A DNA stretch of 64,000 nt. It comes from Streptomyces sp. MUM 2J (lineage in GTDB: Bacteria > Actinomycetota > Actinomycetes > Streptomycetales > Streptomycetaceae). The notes under the pieces were generated by a model that saw nothing but the letters and a program-made list of their open reading frames with translations, was not told the DNA's origin and did no database searches. Shown in pieces: positions 9,389-16,779 of the stretch; position 1 is the first letter of the stretch, and each line of letters begins with the position of its first letter. Where the stretch lies: positions 1 through 64,000 of the forward strand of contig NZ_JADWYM010000015.1 in assembly GCF_022414535.1 (NCBI RefSeq), read 5' to 3'. A program made the translations under genes and the position numbers.

Positions 9389-10786
9389 ATGAGCGGCATC
9401 GACGACACTGCGCTGCAGAACCTGCGCGACACCATGCGGGGCCCCGTCCTCGCGCCCCAGGACCCGGGCTACGACGAGGCCCGCAGCATCTACAACGCGA
9501 TGATCGACCGACGGCCTGCGGTCGTCGCCCGGTGTGTCGACGCCGCGGACGTCCGCACCGCCGTCGGCTTCGCCCGGGAGCACGGGGTGGAGCTGTCGGT
9601 GCGGGGCGGCGGCCACAGCGGCCCGGGGCTGTGCCTGGTCGACGGCGGGCTGGTGCTCGACCTGTCGCCGATGCGCGGGGTCCGCGTGGATCCCGAGGCG
9701 CGGACCGCGCAGGTGGACGGCGGCAGCCAGCTGGGCGACGTCGACCACGCGACCCACACCTTCGGCCTCGGCGTGCCGGCCGGCATCATGTCGACGACCG
9801 GCGTGGGCGGACTCACCCTCGGCGGGGGGCACGGGTATCTGACCCGCAGGTACGGGCTGACGATCGACCATCTGCTGTCCGCCGACGTCGTCCTCGCCGA
9901 CGGCACCTTCGTCACCGCCTCCGCGGAGCGGAACGCGGACCTCTTCTGGGCGCTGCGGGGCGGCGGCGGGAACTTCGGGGTGATCACCTCCTTCACCTTC
10001 GGGCTGGAGCCGGTGGACACCGTCGGGGTGGGGGTGACCGTGTGGCCCGTGGACCGGACCCACGACGTGCTCCGGTGGTACCGCGCGTTCCTGCCCGCCG
10101 CACCCGAGGAGCTCTACGGGTTCTTCGCGGTCCTGACCGTCCCGCCCGGGCCGCCCTTCCCGGAGCCCGTCCACGGGCAGAAGATGTGCGGTGTGGTGTG
10201 GTGCTACACCGGTGACCTCGAACAGAAGCCTCTGGAGGACGTGCTGACCGTGGTGAACGAGCCGGGACCGCCCGCCTTCCACTTCACCACCCCCATGCCC
10301 TACCCGGCCCTTCAGAGCATGTTCGACGCCCTGATCCCCAAGGGCCTCCAGTGGTACTGGCGCGGCGACTTCTTCGACTCGATCCCCGACGAGGCCGTCG
10401 CCGTGCACGAGAAGTACGGCGAGAACCTGCCGACCGACCTGTCGACCATGCACCTGTACCCGGTGGACGGAGCCGTCCACCGGGTCGGCACCGACGACAC
10501 GGCCTGGGCCTACCGGGACGCCGTCTGGTCGGGAGTGATCGGAGGCATCGACCCCGATCCCGCGAACGCGGACCTGATCCGCCAGTGGTGCGTCGACTAC
10601 TGGACCGACCTGCACCCCACCTCCATGGGAGGCTCCTACATCAACTTCCTGGGAGAGCAGGAGGGGCCGGAGCGCGTCCAGAGCACCTACCGCGGCAACT
10701 ACGAGCGGCTGGCCGCGGTCAAGCGCGCCTACGACCCGGACAACTTCTTCCACGCCAACCAGAACATCCCGCCGGCCGCGTCCTGA
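9389..10786 (+). CDS. FAD-binding (BBE-like) oxidoreductase
   Basis: A 465-residue enzyme of the PCMH/berberine-bridge-enzyme type. The N-terminal FAD domain carries SVRGGGHSGPGLCLVDGG, whose His normally forms the 8-alpha-histidyl bond to FAD. A later GVGGLTLGGGHGYLTRRYG and LFWALRGGGGNFGVITSF complete the FAD fold. The Cys used for a second covalent bond in bicovalent members is not in the expected place (GLGVPAGIMSTTGVGG), so mono-covalent flavin is likelier. The C-terminus YDPDNFFHANQNIPP is the BBE domain. It starts at ATG 9389 after CGACAGGGGTGTT. Oxidation of an alcohol or sugar with O2 is the family reaction; the substrate is unknown. Confidence 0.87.
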   Translation: MSGIDDTALQNLRDTMRGPVLAPQDPGYDEARSIYNAMIDRRPAVVARCVDAADVRTAVGFAREHGVELSVRGGGHSGPGLCLVDGGLVLDLSPMRGVRVDPEARTAQVDGGSQLGDVDHATHTFGLGVPAGIMSTTGVGGLTLGGGHGYLTRRYGLTIDHLLSADVVLADGTFVTASAERNADLFWALRGGGGNFGVITSFTFGLEPVDTVGVGVTVWPVDRTHDVLRWYRAFLPAAPEELYGFFAVLTVPPGPPFPEPVHGQKMCGVVWCYTGDLEQKPLEDVLTVVNEPGPPAFHFTTPMPYPALQSMFDALIPKGLQWYWRGDFFDSIPDEAVAVHEKYGENLPTDLSTMHLYPVDGAVHRVGTDDTAWAYRDAVWSGVIGGIDPDPANADLIRQWCVDYWTDLHPTSMGGSYINFLGEQEGPERVQSTYRGNYERLAAVKRAYDPDNFFHANQNIPPAAS

Positions 10787-11598
10787 GCCCGGCCGCCTCC
10801 GGCTCCGCCCCGCACCGGTTCCGCCGGCGGCGCGGGCCGGGGCGGTCGAGGCCGCCGGCGGCCCCCACCCCCGCCCGACGAGCGCCATCCGGCGGGAGGG
10901 GCGGGTCCGGTGCCGGCAGCCGGACCCGGTGGCGCACGCCGGGCAGCGGTGACAGGGGGCGTCCGGACGCGCACGGTGCGGTGCCACCGGACGCCCGGCC
11001 GGTCACGGCACCCGCACCCACCGAAGTGGCAGGTGCGGCCGGCCTCCGGGCCGGCCACCCGGCGCACGCGTCCCGTTCCCGCGTCGCAGACGCGCGCCTG
11101 GAGGAGTTCTCGGCGGCAGGGCCCCGGTAGTCCTGGGAGCCCCCGTGACCAGCACGGTGTCGTCGGGCAGGATCGACAGCTCCGGGTAGCGGGTGCCCAT
11201 GTCCGGTTGCCGGCGGTCCGCGAGGAAGGGGCGGGCCCGCGAGAAGCCGATGACGTGGGTCCTCCTCGACGGCTTCGCCGACCCGCCGACGCCTCCGCCA
11301 CCGGCCATGAACCGCTCGCCCCGGGCGGGCGGCGGCATCACCGTGCCGTAGGTCTCCATGCGGTCGGCGTCGCCGTGCGACGGCGGGACGCCGTGCGCGG
11401 CGGCGCGCGACACCGTCACTCGTGCCCCGGATCAGCCCGGATCGACTGCGTCATGCGCCACCATCATATTCTGCGCGACGCAAAGAAGGGTTCAAGGTCC
11501 GGCAAGAACCGAGAACTTGAGGCTCGAACACGTCCTCGCCGATGACTCCTCCGCCTCCCCGGCTCACTCGTGTGGCCCAGCCCCGGCGGGCCCCCGAC
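10787..11598. other. Long intergenic region holding only a gene relic
   Basis: About 810 bases between the flavin oxidase and the ClC promoter. Apart from the GlxA-like remnant (11017-11371) I see no supportable gene. The GC content drops around 11455-11530, where A-rich patches (ATTCTGCGCGACGCAAAGAAGG) appear, consistent with non-coding or degraded DNA. Confidence 0.5.
11017..11371 (-). pseudogene. Remnant of a GlxA-like copper radical oxidase gene
   Basis: Read on the minus strand, about 83 codons from 11371 down to 11123 encode a segment similar to the middle of Streptomyces GlxA/galactose-oxidase-like proteins: METYGTVMPPPARGERFM, AGGGGVGGS, MGTRYPELSILPDDTVLV. Similarity then resumes in another frame at about 11115-11017 (RRELLQARVCDAGTGRV, AGPEAGRTCHFGG), where intact proteins have the LKAxxYDxxTG and VGRNYHS stretches. 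The remainder of the roughly 640-residue protein is absent on both sides. This is a frameshifted, doubly truncated relic. GlxA-type enzymes are membrane-tethered copper oxidases acting on glycans at hyphal tips. The similarity is judged by memory of the family, not by a search. Confidence 0.7.
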
Positions 11599-11640
11599 TT
11601 GACTCGTTTTGCATAATGCAAAAGTAAGGGAGGAGAACCG
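11599..11640 (+). promoter_or_regulatory. ClC promoter with 17-bp palindromic operator
   Basis: TTGACT at 11599-11604 is a good -35 candidate. A 17-bp near-perfect palindrome, TTTTGCATAATGCAAAA (11607-11623, 8-bp arms around a central A), fills the -35/-10 spacer, with a weak -10 (AAGTAA) following. A regulator bound there would block RNA polymerase. The ribosome site GGGAGGAG lies seven bases before the ATG. The core TTGCA-N3-TGCAA is shared with 8845. The cognate regulator is unknown. Confidence 0.6.
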
Positions 11641-13500
11641 ATGACTGCCACACCGGCAACCGAGGACATGACCCGTGGGTTCACCACAGCGAGCAACAAC
11701 GACATCCCACCCCGCCGCCGGCTCATGGACTCGATGCGCGGTGCGCCCTGGGGACTGATGGCGTTCGCCGTGGTCATCGGCGCCGGAGCAGGCGCGGGGT
11801 CGATCGTCTTCCGCTGGTGCATCCAGACCTTCACGCGCTTCTTCTCCGGCCACGAGGACTACGCCGCCGCACCGGGCGCCGCCCACCCGAGCGTGCCGTG
11901 GCTCGGTCCGTACTTCGTGCTGATCGTGCCCGTGCTGGGCGGCCTGCTGTACGGGCCGCTGGTGCAGCGGTTCGCCAAGGAGGCCCGCGGGCACGGCGTG
12001 CCCGAGGTCATGCTCGCGGTCGCCCAGCGAGGCGGCCGGATCAGCCCCAAGGTGGCGGTGGTCAAGACGCTGGCCTCCGCGCTCACCATCGGTTCGGGCG
12101 GATCCGTGGGCCGCGAGGGGCCCATCGTGCAGATCGGCTCGGCGCTGGGCTCGACGCTGGGCCGGATGACCCGCGTGACCGAGGCACGGATGAAGCTGCT
12201 GGTCGCGTGCGGTGCGGCGGGCGGCATCGCCGCCACGTTCAACGCGCCGCTGGCCGGGGTCTTCTTCTCCATGGAGCTGATCCTCGGCACGTTCACCGCC
12301 GAGGCCTTCGGTGCGACGGTGCTGGCCAGCGTGACCGCGAGCGTCATCGGCCGCGCGGCCTTCGGCAACACCGCCTTCCTCGAACTGCCCGACTTCCAGG
12401 TCGACCACATCGCCCAGTTCGGCCTGTTCGCACTGCTCGGCGTGATCGCCGCGGGCGTCGGAGTCGGTTTCACCCGCGTGCTGTACCTCATCGAGGACGC
12501 CTGCGACTGGGCCTGGCGCGGCCCGGAGTGGCTGCGCCCCGCGGTCGGCGGGCTGGCCCTGGGCGTGGTGCTGCTCGTCCTGCCGGAGATGTACGGGGTG
12601 GGCTACCCCGTCCTGCAGAAGGCGACCCAGGGCGGGTACGCGGTGGCCTTCCTGCTGCTGCTCCTGGTGGGCAAGGTGGTGGCGACCAGCCTGACCATCG
12701 GCATCGGCGGCTCGGGCGGCGTCTTCGCTCCTGGCCTGTTCATCGGGGCGATGCTCGGCGCCGCCTACGGCGCGGGCGTGCAGGAGCTGCTGCCCCAGCA
12801 GGCCGGCCCGGTCGGGGCGTACGCCCTGGTCGGCATGGGCGCCGTATTCGCCGGCGCCTCCCGGGCGCCCATCACGGCCGTGGTCATCCTCTTCGAGCTG
12901 ACCGGCGAGTACTCGATCATCCTGCCCCTGATGCTGGCCATCGTGCTGGCGACCGCCACCAGCCGCCTGCTGTCCCGTGACACGATCTACACCCTGAAGC
13001 TGCGGCGCCGCGGCATCGACCTGGAGGGTCCGGCGCCCGGCGCCCGCATCGGCGGTCAGCCCGTCGAGGCGGTCATGGAACCGCTCCCCTCCCCTCTGCC
13101 CTCCTCCACCCCGCTGACCGATGCCGCCGACCTGCTGAGCCTGTCCGGGCACGGCGCCCTTCCCGTGCTCGACGCGTCCGGACGCTACCGCGGCGTCGTC
13201 ACCGCCCAAGCCGTCGCCGAGAGCCTCGCCGAGCAGCCGGACGGCGCCCCGCTGGACGTCGGGCGACTCGCCGACGTCCCCCAGCCGGTCACCGCGGACG
13301 AGCCGCTCGCCCAGGCCCTGCGTCAGCTGGTCACGGCGCCCGGAACCGGCGTACCGGTCCTGGACGGCCCGAGCGGGAAGCCGGTCGGCTGGCTGAGCCA
13401 CCAGGCTGCCCTGCGCGCCCTGCACACGACGGGCCAGGAGCCGCGCCACAGGCCGTCCGACCGGCGGGCCCCCGCCCGGCGGGTCCACGGCACCGTGTGA
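11641..13500 (+). CDS. ClC-family chloride channel/antiporter with CBS domains
   Basis: A 619-residue integral membrane protein. After a short cytosolic leader come the ClC helices. Anion-pathway motifs are visible: GHGVPEVM (the GSGIP position, with His in place of the central Ser), GSGGSVGREGPIVQIGS with the gating glutamate at E159, and GIGGSGGVFAPGLFIG (GxFxP). The C-terminal 130 residues, from about 470, form a CBS pair (PLPSPLPSSTPLTDAADLL and VTADEPLAQALRQLV), a cytosolic nucleotide-sensing module. Presence of the gating Glu leaves both a channel and a Cl-/H+ exchanger possible. It is monocistronic, with a palindrome in its promoter, and convergent with a phosphatase gene. Confidence 0.9.
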   Translation: MTATPATEDMTRGFTTASNNDIPPRRRLMDSMRGAPWGLMAFAVVIGAGAGAGSIVFRWCIQTFTRFFSGHEDYAAAPGAAHPSVPWLGPYFVLIVPVLGGLLYGPLVQRFAKEARGHGVPEVMLAVAQRGGRISPKVAVVKTLASALTIGSGGSVGREGPIVQIGSALGSTLGRMTRVTEARMKLLVACGAAGGIAATFNAPLAGVFFSMELILGTFTAEAFGATVLASVTASVIGRAAFGNTAFLELPDFQVDHIAQFGLFALLGVIAAGVGVGFTRVLYLIEDACDWAWRGPEWLRPAVGGLALGVVLLVLPEMYGVGYPVLQKATQGGYAVAFLLLLLVGKVVATSLTIGIGGSGGVFAPGLFIGAMLGAAYGAGVQELLPQQAGPVGAYALVGMGAVFAGASRAPITAVVILFELTGEYSIILPLMLAIVLATATSRLLSRDTIYTLKLRRRGIDLEGPAPGARIGGQPVEAVMEPLPSPLPSSTPLTDAADLLSLSGHGALPVLDASGRYRGVVTAQAVAESLAEQPDGAPLDVGRLADVPQPVTADEPLAQALRQLVTAPGTGVPVLDGPSGKPVGWLSHQAALRALHTTGQEPRHRPSDRRAPARRVHGTV

Positions 13501-13639
13501 CGCGCTCCGGGGGCGCGCCCGCGCCCCCGGCCGGCTCCCCGCAGCCTCGCCCCCGGCGCAACAGACCGCGCCCGGAGCGGGGCTGCGGGCCCCAGGCGGT
13601 GCAGGGCGCCGGACGGCACACGCGGACCGCGAAGAAGGC

Positions 13640-14740
13640 TCAGCGGGCAGGAGCCGGCGCGGGAGCCTCCCCGCTCCAGCCGTGGCGGTGGTAGCGCAGC
13701 AGCAGCATGGCGGCGTCGTCCCGCGGCGGGCCCCCGCAGTGCCGGACGACGTCCTCGCGCAGCGCGTCCAGGGCGCTGCGGGCATCCGGGTCCTTCAGCA
13801 GGTGCGCCCGCTCCTCCAGCGGGTAGAACGCGCCCGCGATGTCGCGGGCCTCGGTGACGCCGTCGGTGTACAGCAGGAGCTGATCGCCGGGCCGGAAGCC
13901 GACGCGGTACGGGTGCGGGGGCTCGACTCCGTGCGCGCCGAGCCCCAGCGGCAGCGCGCGGGCGGGCGGCTCGGGGAACTCCGCGGTGCCGTCCCGGTGG
14001 ACGAGCAGCGGCGCCGGATGGCCGTGGTTGAGGAAGACCACCTCGTGGCCCGAGCGGACCTCTGCGAGGACGGCGGTGACGAACCTCTCCCCCACCAGTT
14101 CGCGGGTGATGCTGCGCTCCAGCCGCGCACCGACCCCCGCCAGCTCCGGTTCGTCGTGGGCCGCCTCCCGGAAGGCGCCCAGTACGACGGCGGCCGTCTC
14201 GACCGCCGCGAGACCCTTGCCCTGCACGTCTCCCACGATGACGCGCACCCCGTGCGGGGAGGCGACCACCTCGTACAGGTCGCCGCCGATCCTGGCGTCG
14301 GCCACGGCCGAGGTGTACGACACGGCGGCGTGCAGCGGGCCCGCCGTCCGCGGGACGGGGCGCAGCAGCACCCGCTGGGCGACCTCGGCGATGGAGCGGA
14401 CACTGGCCAGTTCCGCCTCACGCCGGCCCCGCATCACGGCGGCGGCGACACCGGCACAGGTCACGCCCGCGACCGAGGCCATGGCGGTGACCGCCCGGCG
14501 CCCCTCCAGCAGTCCGTCGTAGGCGCCGAGTGCCAGGCACAGCAGCAGGGCCGCCAGTCCGATGATCGCCGTGCGGCGCCATCCGCCGACCAGCCCGGCG
14601 AAGGCGGGGCCGAGGGACACCAGGGGGAGGAAGCCGATCTCGGGCCCGGCCAGGAGGTCCACGCCGGCCACGACCGCCATGACGCCGATCGGCATCCAGG
14701 CCAGCACCGTGGTACTGGCCGGCGTCTTCTTCTCGGTCAT
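13640..14740 (-). CDS. Membrane-anchored SpoIIE-type PP2C phosphatase
   Basis: A 366-residue protein. About five hydrophobic segments fill the first 120 residues (VLAWMPIGVMAVVAGVDLL, IGFLPLVSLGPAFAGLVGG, AIIGLAALLLCLALGAYDG, AGVTCAGVAAAVM). A SpoIIE serine phosphatase domain follows with metal-binding Asp motifs GGDLYEVV, VIVGDVQGKG, YTDGVTEARD and DDAAMLLL. In Streptomyces such proteins dephosphorylate anti-anti-sigma or STAS proteins; the target here is unknown. ATG 14740 follows GGAGTACGCC. A longer open frame upstream lacks homology. It is divergent from the Ddn-like gene, with a possible -10 (TAGGCT, 14813) between them. Confidence 0.85.
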   Translation of the reverse strand: MTEKKTPASTTVLAWMPIGVMAVVAGVDLLAGPEIGFLPLVSLGPAFAGLVGGWRRTAIIGLAALLLCLALGAYDGLLEGRRAVTAMASVAGVTCAGVAAAVMRGRREAELASVRSIAEVAQRVLLRPVPRTAGPLHAAVSYTSAVADARIGGDLYEVVASPHGVRVIVGDVQGKGLAAVETAAVVLGAFREAAHDEPELAGVGARLERSITRELVGERFVTAVLAEVRSGHEVVFLNHGHPAPLLVHRDGTAEFPEPPARALPLGLGAHGVEPPHPYRVGFRPGDQLLLYTDGVTEARDIAGAFYPLEERAHLLKDPDARSALDALREDVVRHCGGPPRDDAAMLLLRYHRHGWSGEAPAPAPAR

Positions 14741-14906
14741 GGCGTACTCCAGCACTCCTACGTTCCAGGAGCCGCCGCCTGCTCGTCGAGCGGGCACCCC
14801 TCCCCTTCCTTTAGGCTATGCAGATGTTTCTGCAGGTCCGCGGCAGGCGCTCGGTCCGTTACTCGATCGAATCCTGCCGCCGGGCCCGGTGACCGGCGGA
14901 GGAGAG

Positions 14907-15416
14907 ATGGCGCCACCCGACACCTCGCGGCGCCGCCGCCCGCGGCTTCCCCGCGGATGGCGCAGGACCGCCGCGCGTCTTCCGATCCTGGCGTTCCGGG
15001 CCGGGCTGGCGCCGCTGTTCCGGCAGCGGCTGCTGCTCCTGCACCATGTCGGACGGACGACCGGCCTGGACCGGCAGGTGGTGCTGGAGGTCGTCACCAG
15101 GGACCCGGACGGGGCGTCGTGGACCGTCGCCTCGGGGTTCGGCCCGTCGGCGGACTGGTACCTCAACCTGCGCCGGCGGCCGCACACGCTCATCCAGGTG
15201 GGCAACCGTCACATACCGGTGACGGCGCACTTCCTCTCCGCCGAGGACGGCGACGCGACCATGGCGAGCTACGCGCAGCGGCATCCGCGCACGGCCCGCC
15301 GGCTGTGCGCGTTCATGGGTTTCCCGGTCGACGGCAGCGCGGCCTCGTTCCGTGCGGCGGGCCGGTTGATCCCGTTCGTGCGGTTGGCGGCGGCGGTCGG
15401 ACACCGCCCGGTCTGA
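14907..15416 (+). CDS. Ddn-like F420-dependent nitroreductase-family protein
   Basis: A 169-residue protein of the deazaflavin-dependent nitroreductase (Ddn/FDR-A) family. Typical features are a basic N-terminus, LLLLHHVGRTTGLDRQVVLEVV (the phosphate-binding strand-turn), SWTVASGFGPSADWYLNLRRRP and the IQVGNRHIPVTA strand, a split-barrel fold that binds F420 or, in some members, membrane lipids. The start at 14907 is set by a strong GGAGGAGAG. It could reduce quinones or enones with F420H2; the substrate is unknown. It is followed 40 bases later by a small membrane-protein gene with its own ribosome site. Confidence 0.83.
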   Translation: MAPPDTSRRRRPRLPRGWRRTAARLPILAFRAGLAPLFRQRLLLLHHVGRTTGLDRQVVLEVVTRDPDGASWTVASGFGPSADWYLNLRRRPHTLIQVGNRHIPVTAHFLSAEDGDATMASYAQRHPRTARRLCAFMGFPVDGSAASFRAAGRLIPFVRLAAAVGHRPV

Positions 15417-15456
15417 CCGCCTCCGGACACCGACTCGGCACCTGGGAGGAGACGGT

Positions 15457-15951
15457 TTGAGCACGCGAGAACCCGGCCGCGGCGACGCTCCGGACGGTCA
15501 GGATCCGGTCCATGACCTGCCGGACGACCTGTGGGACCGATTTCTGCGGGAGTGCGCCCACCCGCACGGGGGGACCGCCCCCACCGAGCCGTCGGCCCGG
15601 GCCCGCACCGGCGGTGCGCGGGTGCGACCGCCGTCCGGGCCCGGCCCAAAGGCCCTTCGGCAGTCGGTCGGCGACCTGTGGGAGCCGCAGGAGACCCCCG
15701 TCGCCGCGTGGCGCGACCTGGACGGTCCGGCCCGCCGCAGGCGTGTGGGCCGGGTCTGCGGAACGGCCGTGGCCGTGACCCTGCTGCTGGCCCTGTGGTC
15801 GGGCGCGCCCGTGGACCGGCCGGACGCCTCGGGCACCTCCGCGGACGCCACCCCCAGGCAGTCGGAGGTGGCACCGCCCGCTCCCCGGGCGACCGGCCCC
15901 GTGGGACTCCCTTCGCCGGACGGCTCCGCCACCGCGCCGCAGCCCGACTGA
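15457..15951 (+). CDS. Hypothetical single-pass membrane protein
   Basis: A 164-residue protein with no recognised family. The start is TTG with a strong GGGAGGAGAC ribosome site. The first 100 residues are hydrophilic and acidic/proline rich, including DDLWDRFLRECAHPHG and a similar second LWEPQETPVAAWRDL. One membrane segment follows (VGRVCGTAVAVTLLLALWSG), then a Ser/Pro/Ala-rich tail that would lie outside. The topology resembles small Streptomyces anti-sigma-like or signalling proteins, but no ZAS motif is present. Confidence 0.6.
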   Translation: MSTREPGRGDAPDGQDPVHDLPDDLWDRFLRECAHPHGGTAPTEPSARARTGGARVRPPSGPGPKALRQSVGDLWEPQETPVAAWRDLDGPARRRRVGRVCGTAVAVTLLLALWSGAPVDRPDASGTSADATPRQSEVAPPAPRATGPVGLPSPDGSATAPQPD

Positions 15952-15978
15952 CGGACCCGGCCGGTGCCGGCCCAGCCG

Positions 15979-16512
15979 TCAGCCTTCGCGCCGGGCCGCG
16001 GCGTCCGCCCAGCCCAGCGGGAACATCTCCAGGTCGTCGACGGCCGGGACGGGCGGCTCGCCGCCCACTTCGCTGAACGCGGTCAGGGCCTCGACCAGGG
16101 CCGACCGCCGGTCGGCGTCCAGCCGCTCCACGATCGCGGCGATCTCGGCCCGCCGCCGTGCGGTGACCTCGGCGACGGTGCTCCGCCCCTCCTCGGTCAG
16201 CTGCAGCAGGGTCTCGCGCCGGTTGTCCGGGTTGACCTGCCGGTCCGCCAGCCCGGCCGCGATCAGGCGGTCCACCATCCGCATGGCGGTCGACGGCGCC
16301 ACCTGCAACAGCTCCGCCAGCGCGACCAGCTTCGTGGCTCCCCGCGTCGACAACACGACCAGCATCCGGAACTGCGGAAGCGTCACCCGCTCCTCGACCG
16401 CGGCCAACGACCGCGCCGACACCGCCACCAGCAACCTGGACGCCGTCAGCACCGCGCGGGTGACCGCGTCCACATCATCCACGCCCTCGGTCAGGGCCTC
16501 ATGCTCCCGCAT
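15979..16512 (-). CDS. MarR-family transcriptional regulator
   Basis: A 177-residue winged-helix regulator. Helices at the N-terminus form the dimer interface. The DNA-binding part is TLPQFRMLVVLSTRGATKL, VALAELLQVAPSTAMRMVDRLIAAGLADRQ (recognition helix APSTAMRMVDRL) and the wing NPDNRRETLLQLTEEG. The ATG at 16512 leaves an ordinary length. No obvious palindrome sits in its short upstream region, and neighbours suggest no clear target. It may be the factor for the TTGCA-N3-TGCAA palindromes elsewhere in the window, but that is only a guess. Confidence 0.87.
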   Translation of the reverse strand: MREHEALTEGVDDVDAVTRAVLTASRLLVAVSARSLAAVEERVTLPQFRMLVVLSTRGATKLVALAELLQVAPSTAMRMVDRLIAAGLADRQVNPDNRRETLLQLTEEGRSTVAEVTARRRAEIAAIVERLDADRRSALVEALTAFSEVGGEPPVPAVDDLEMFPLGWADAAARREG

Positions 16513-16722
16513 GACTCCTTTCTATCGCGCCGACGCGCCGATGCACGCGTCCGTCCCGCCCACAGCTCCCCGTCATGACCATGACGCCGGCAGGACCGCC
16601 CCGCGGCGAACCCTCCCCGGTGCGTGCGAAATCACCCGAGCCGGGCGCATCCGCCCCGTCCGCACACGTCCGCGCATCGGCGGGGCGGCGGCTCCGGTGC
16701 GGACCGCCACCCGAACACCGGA

Positions 16723-16766
16723 GGCCGCCCTGTTCCCGGCCGTGAACGGCCGGGAACAGGGCGGCC
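16723..16766 (-). terminator. Perfect 20-bp hairpin downstream of sulP-like gene
   Basis: Arms at 16723-16742 and 16747-16766 are perfectly complementary (20 bp) around a TGAA loop. It starts 14 bases after the SulP stop codon and lies upstream of the MarR start. A strong intrinsic terminator for the SulP transcript is the simplest reading. Confidence 0.85.
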
Positions 16767-16779
16767 TCGCGTGTGGTCC

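Noticed and set aside
11464..13785. 773-codon minus-strand frame antisense to the ClC gene.
   Set aside because: Codon third positions and His/Gln/Arg-rich composition show it is the shadow of the ClC coding strand.
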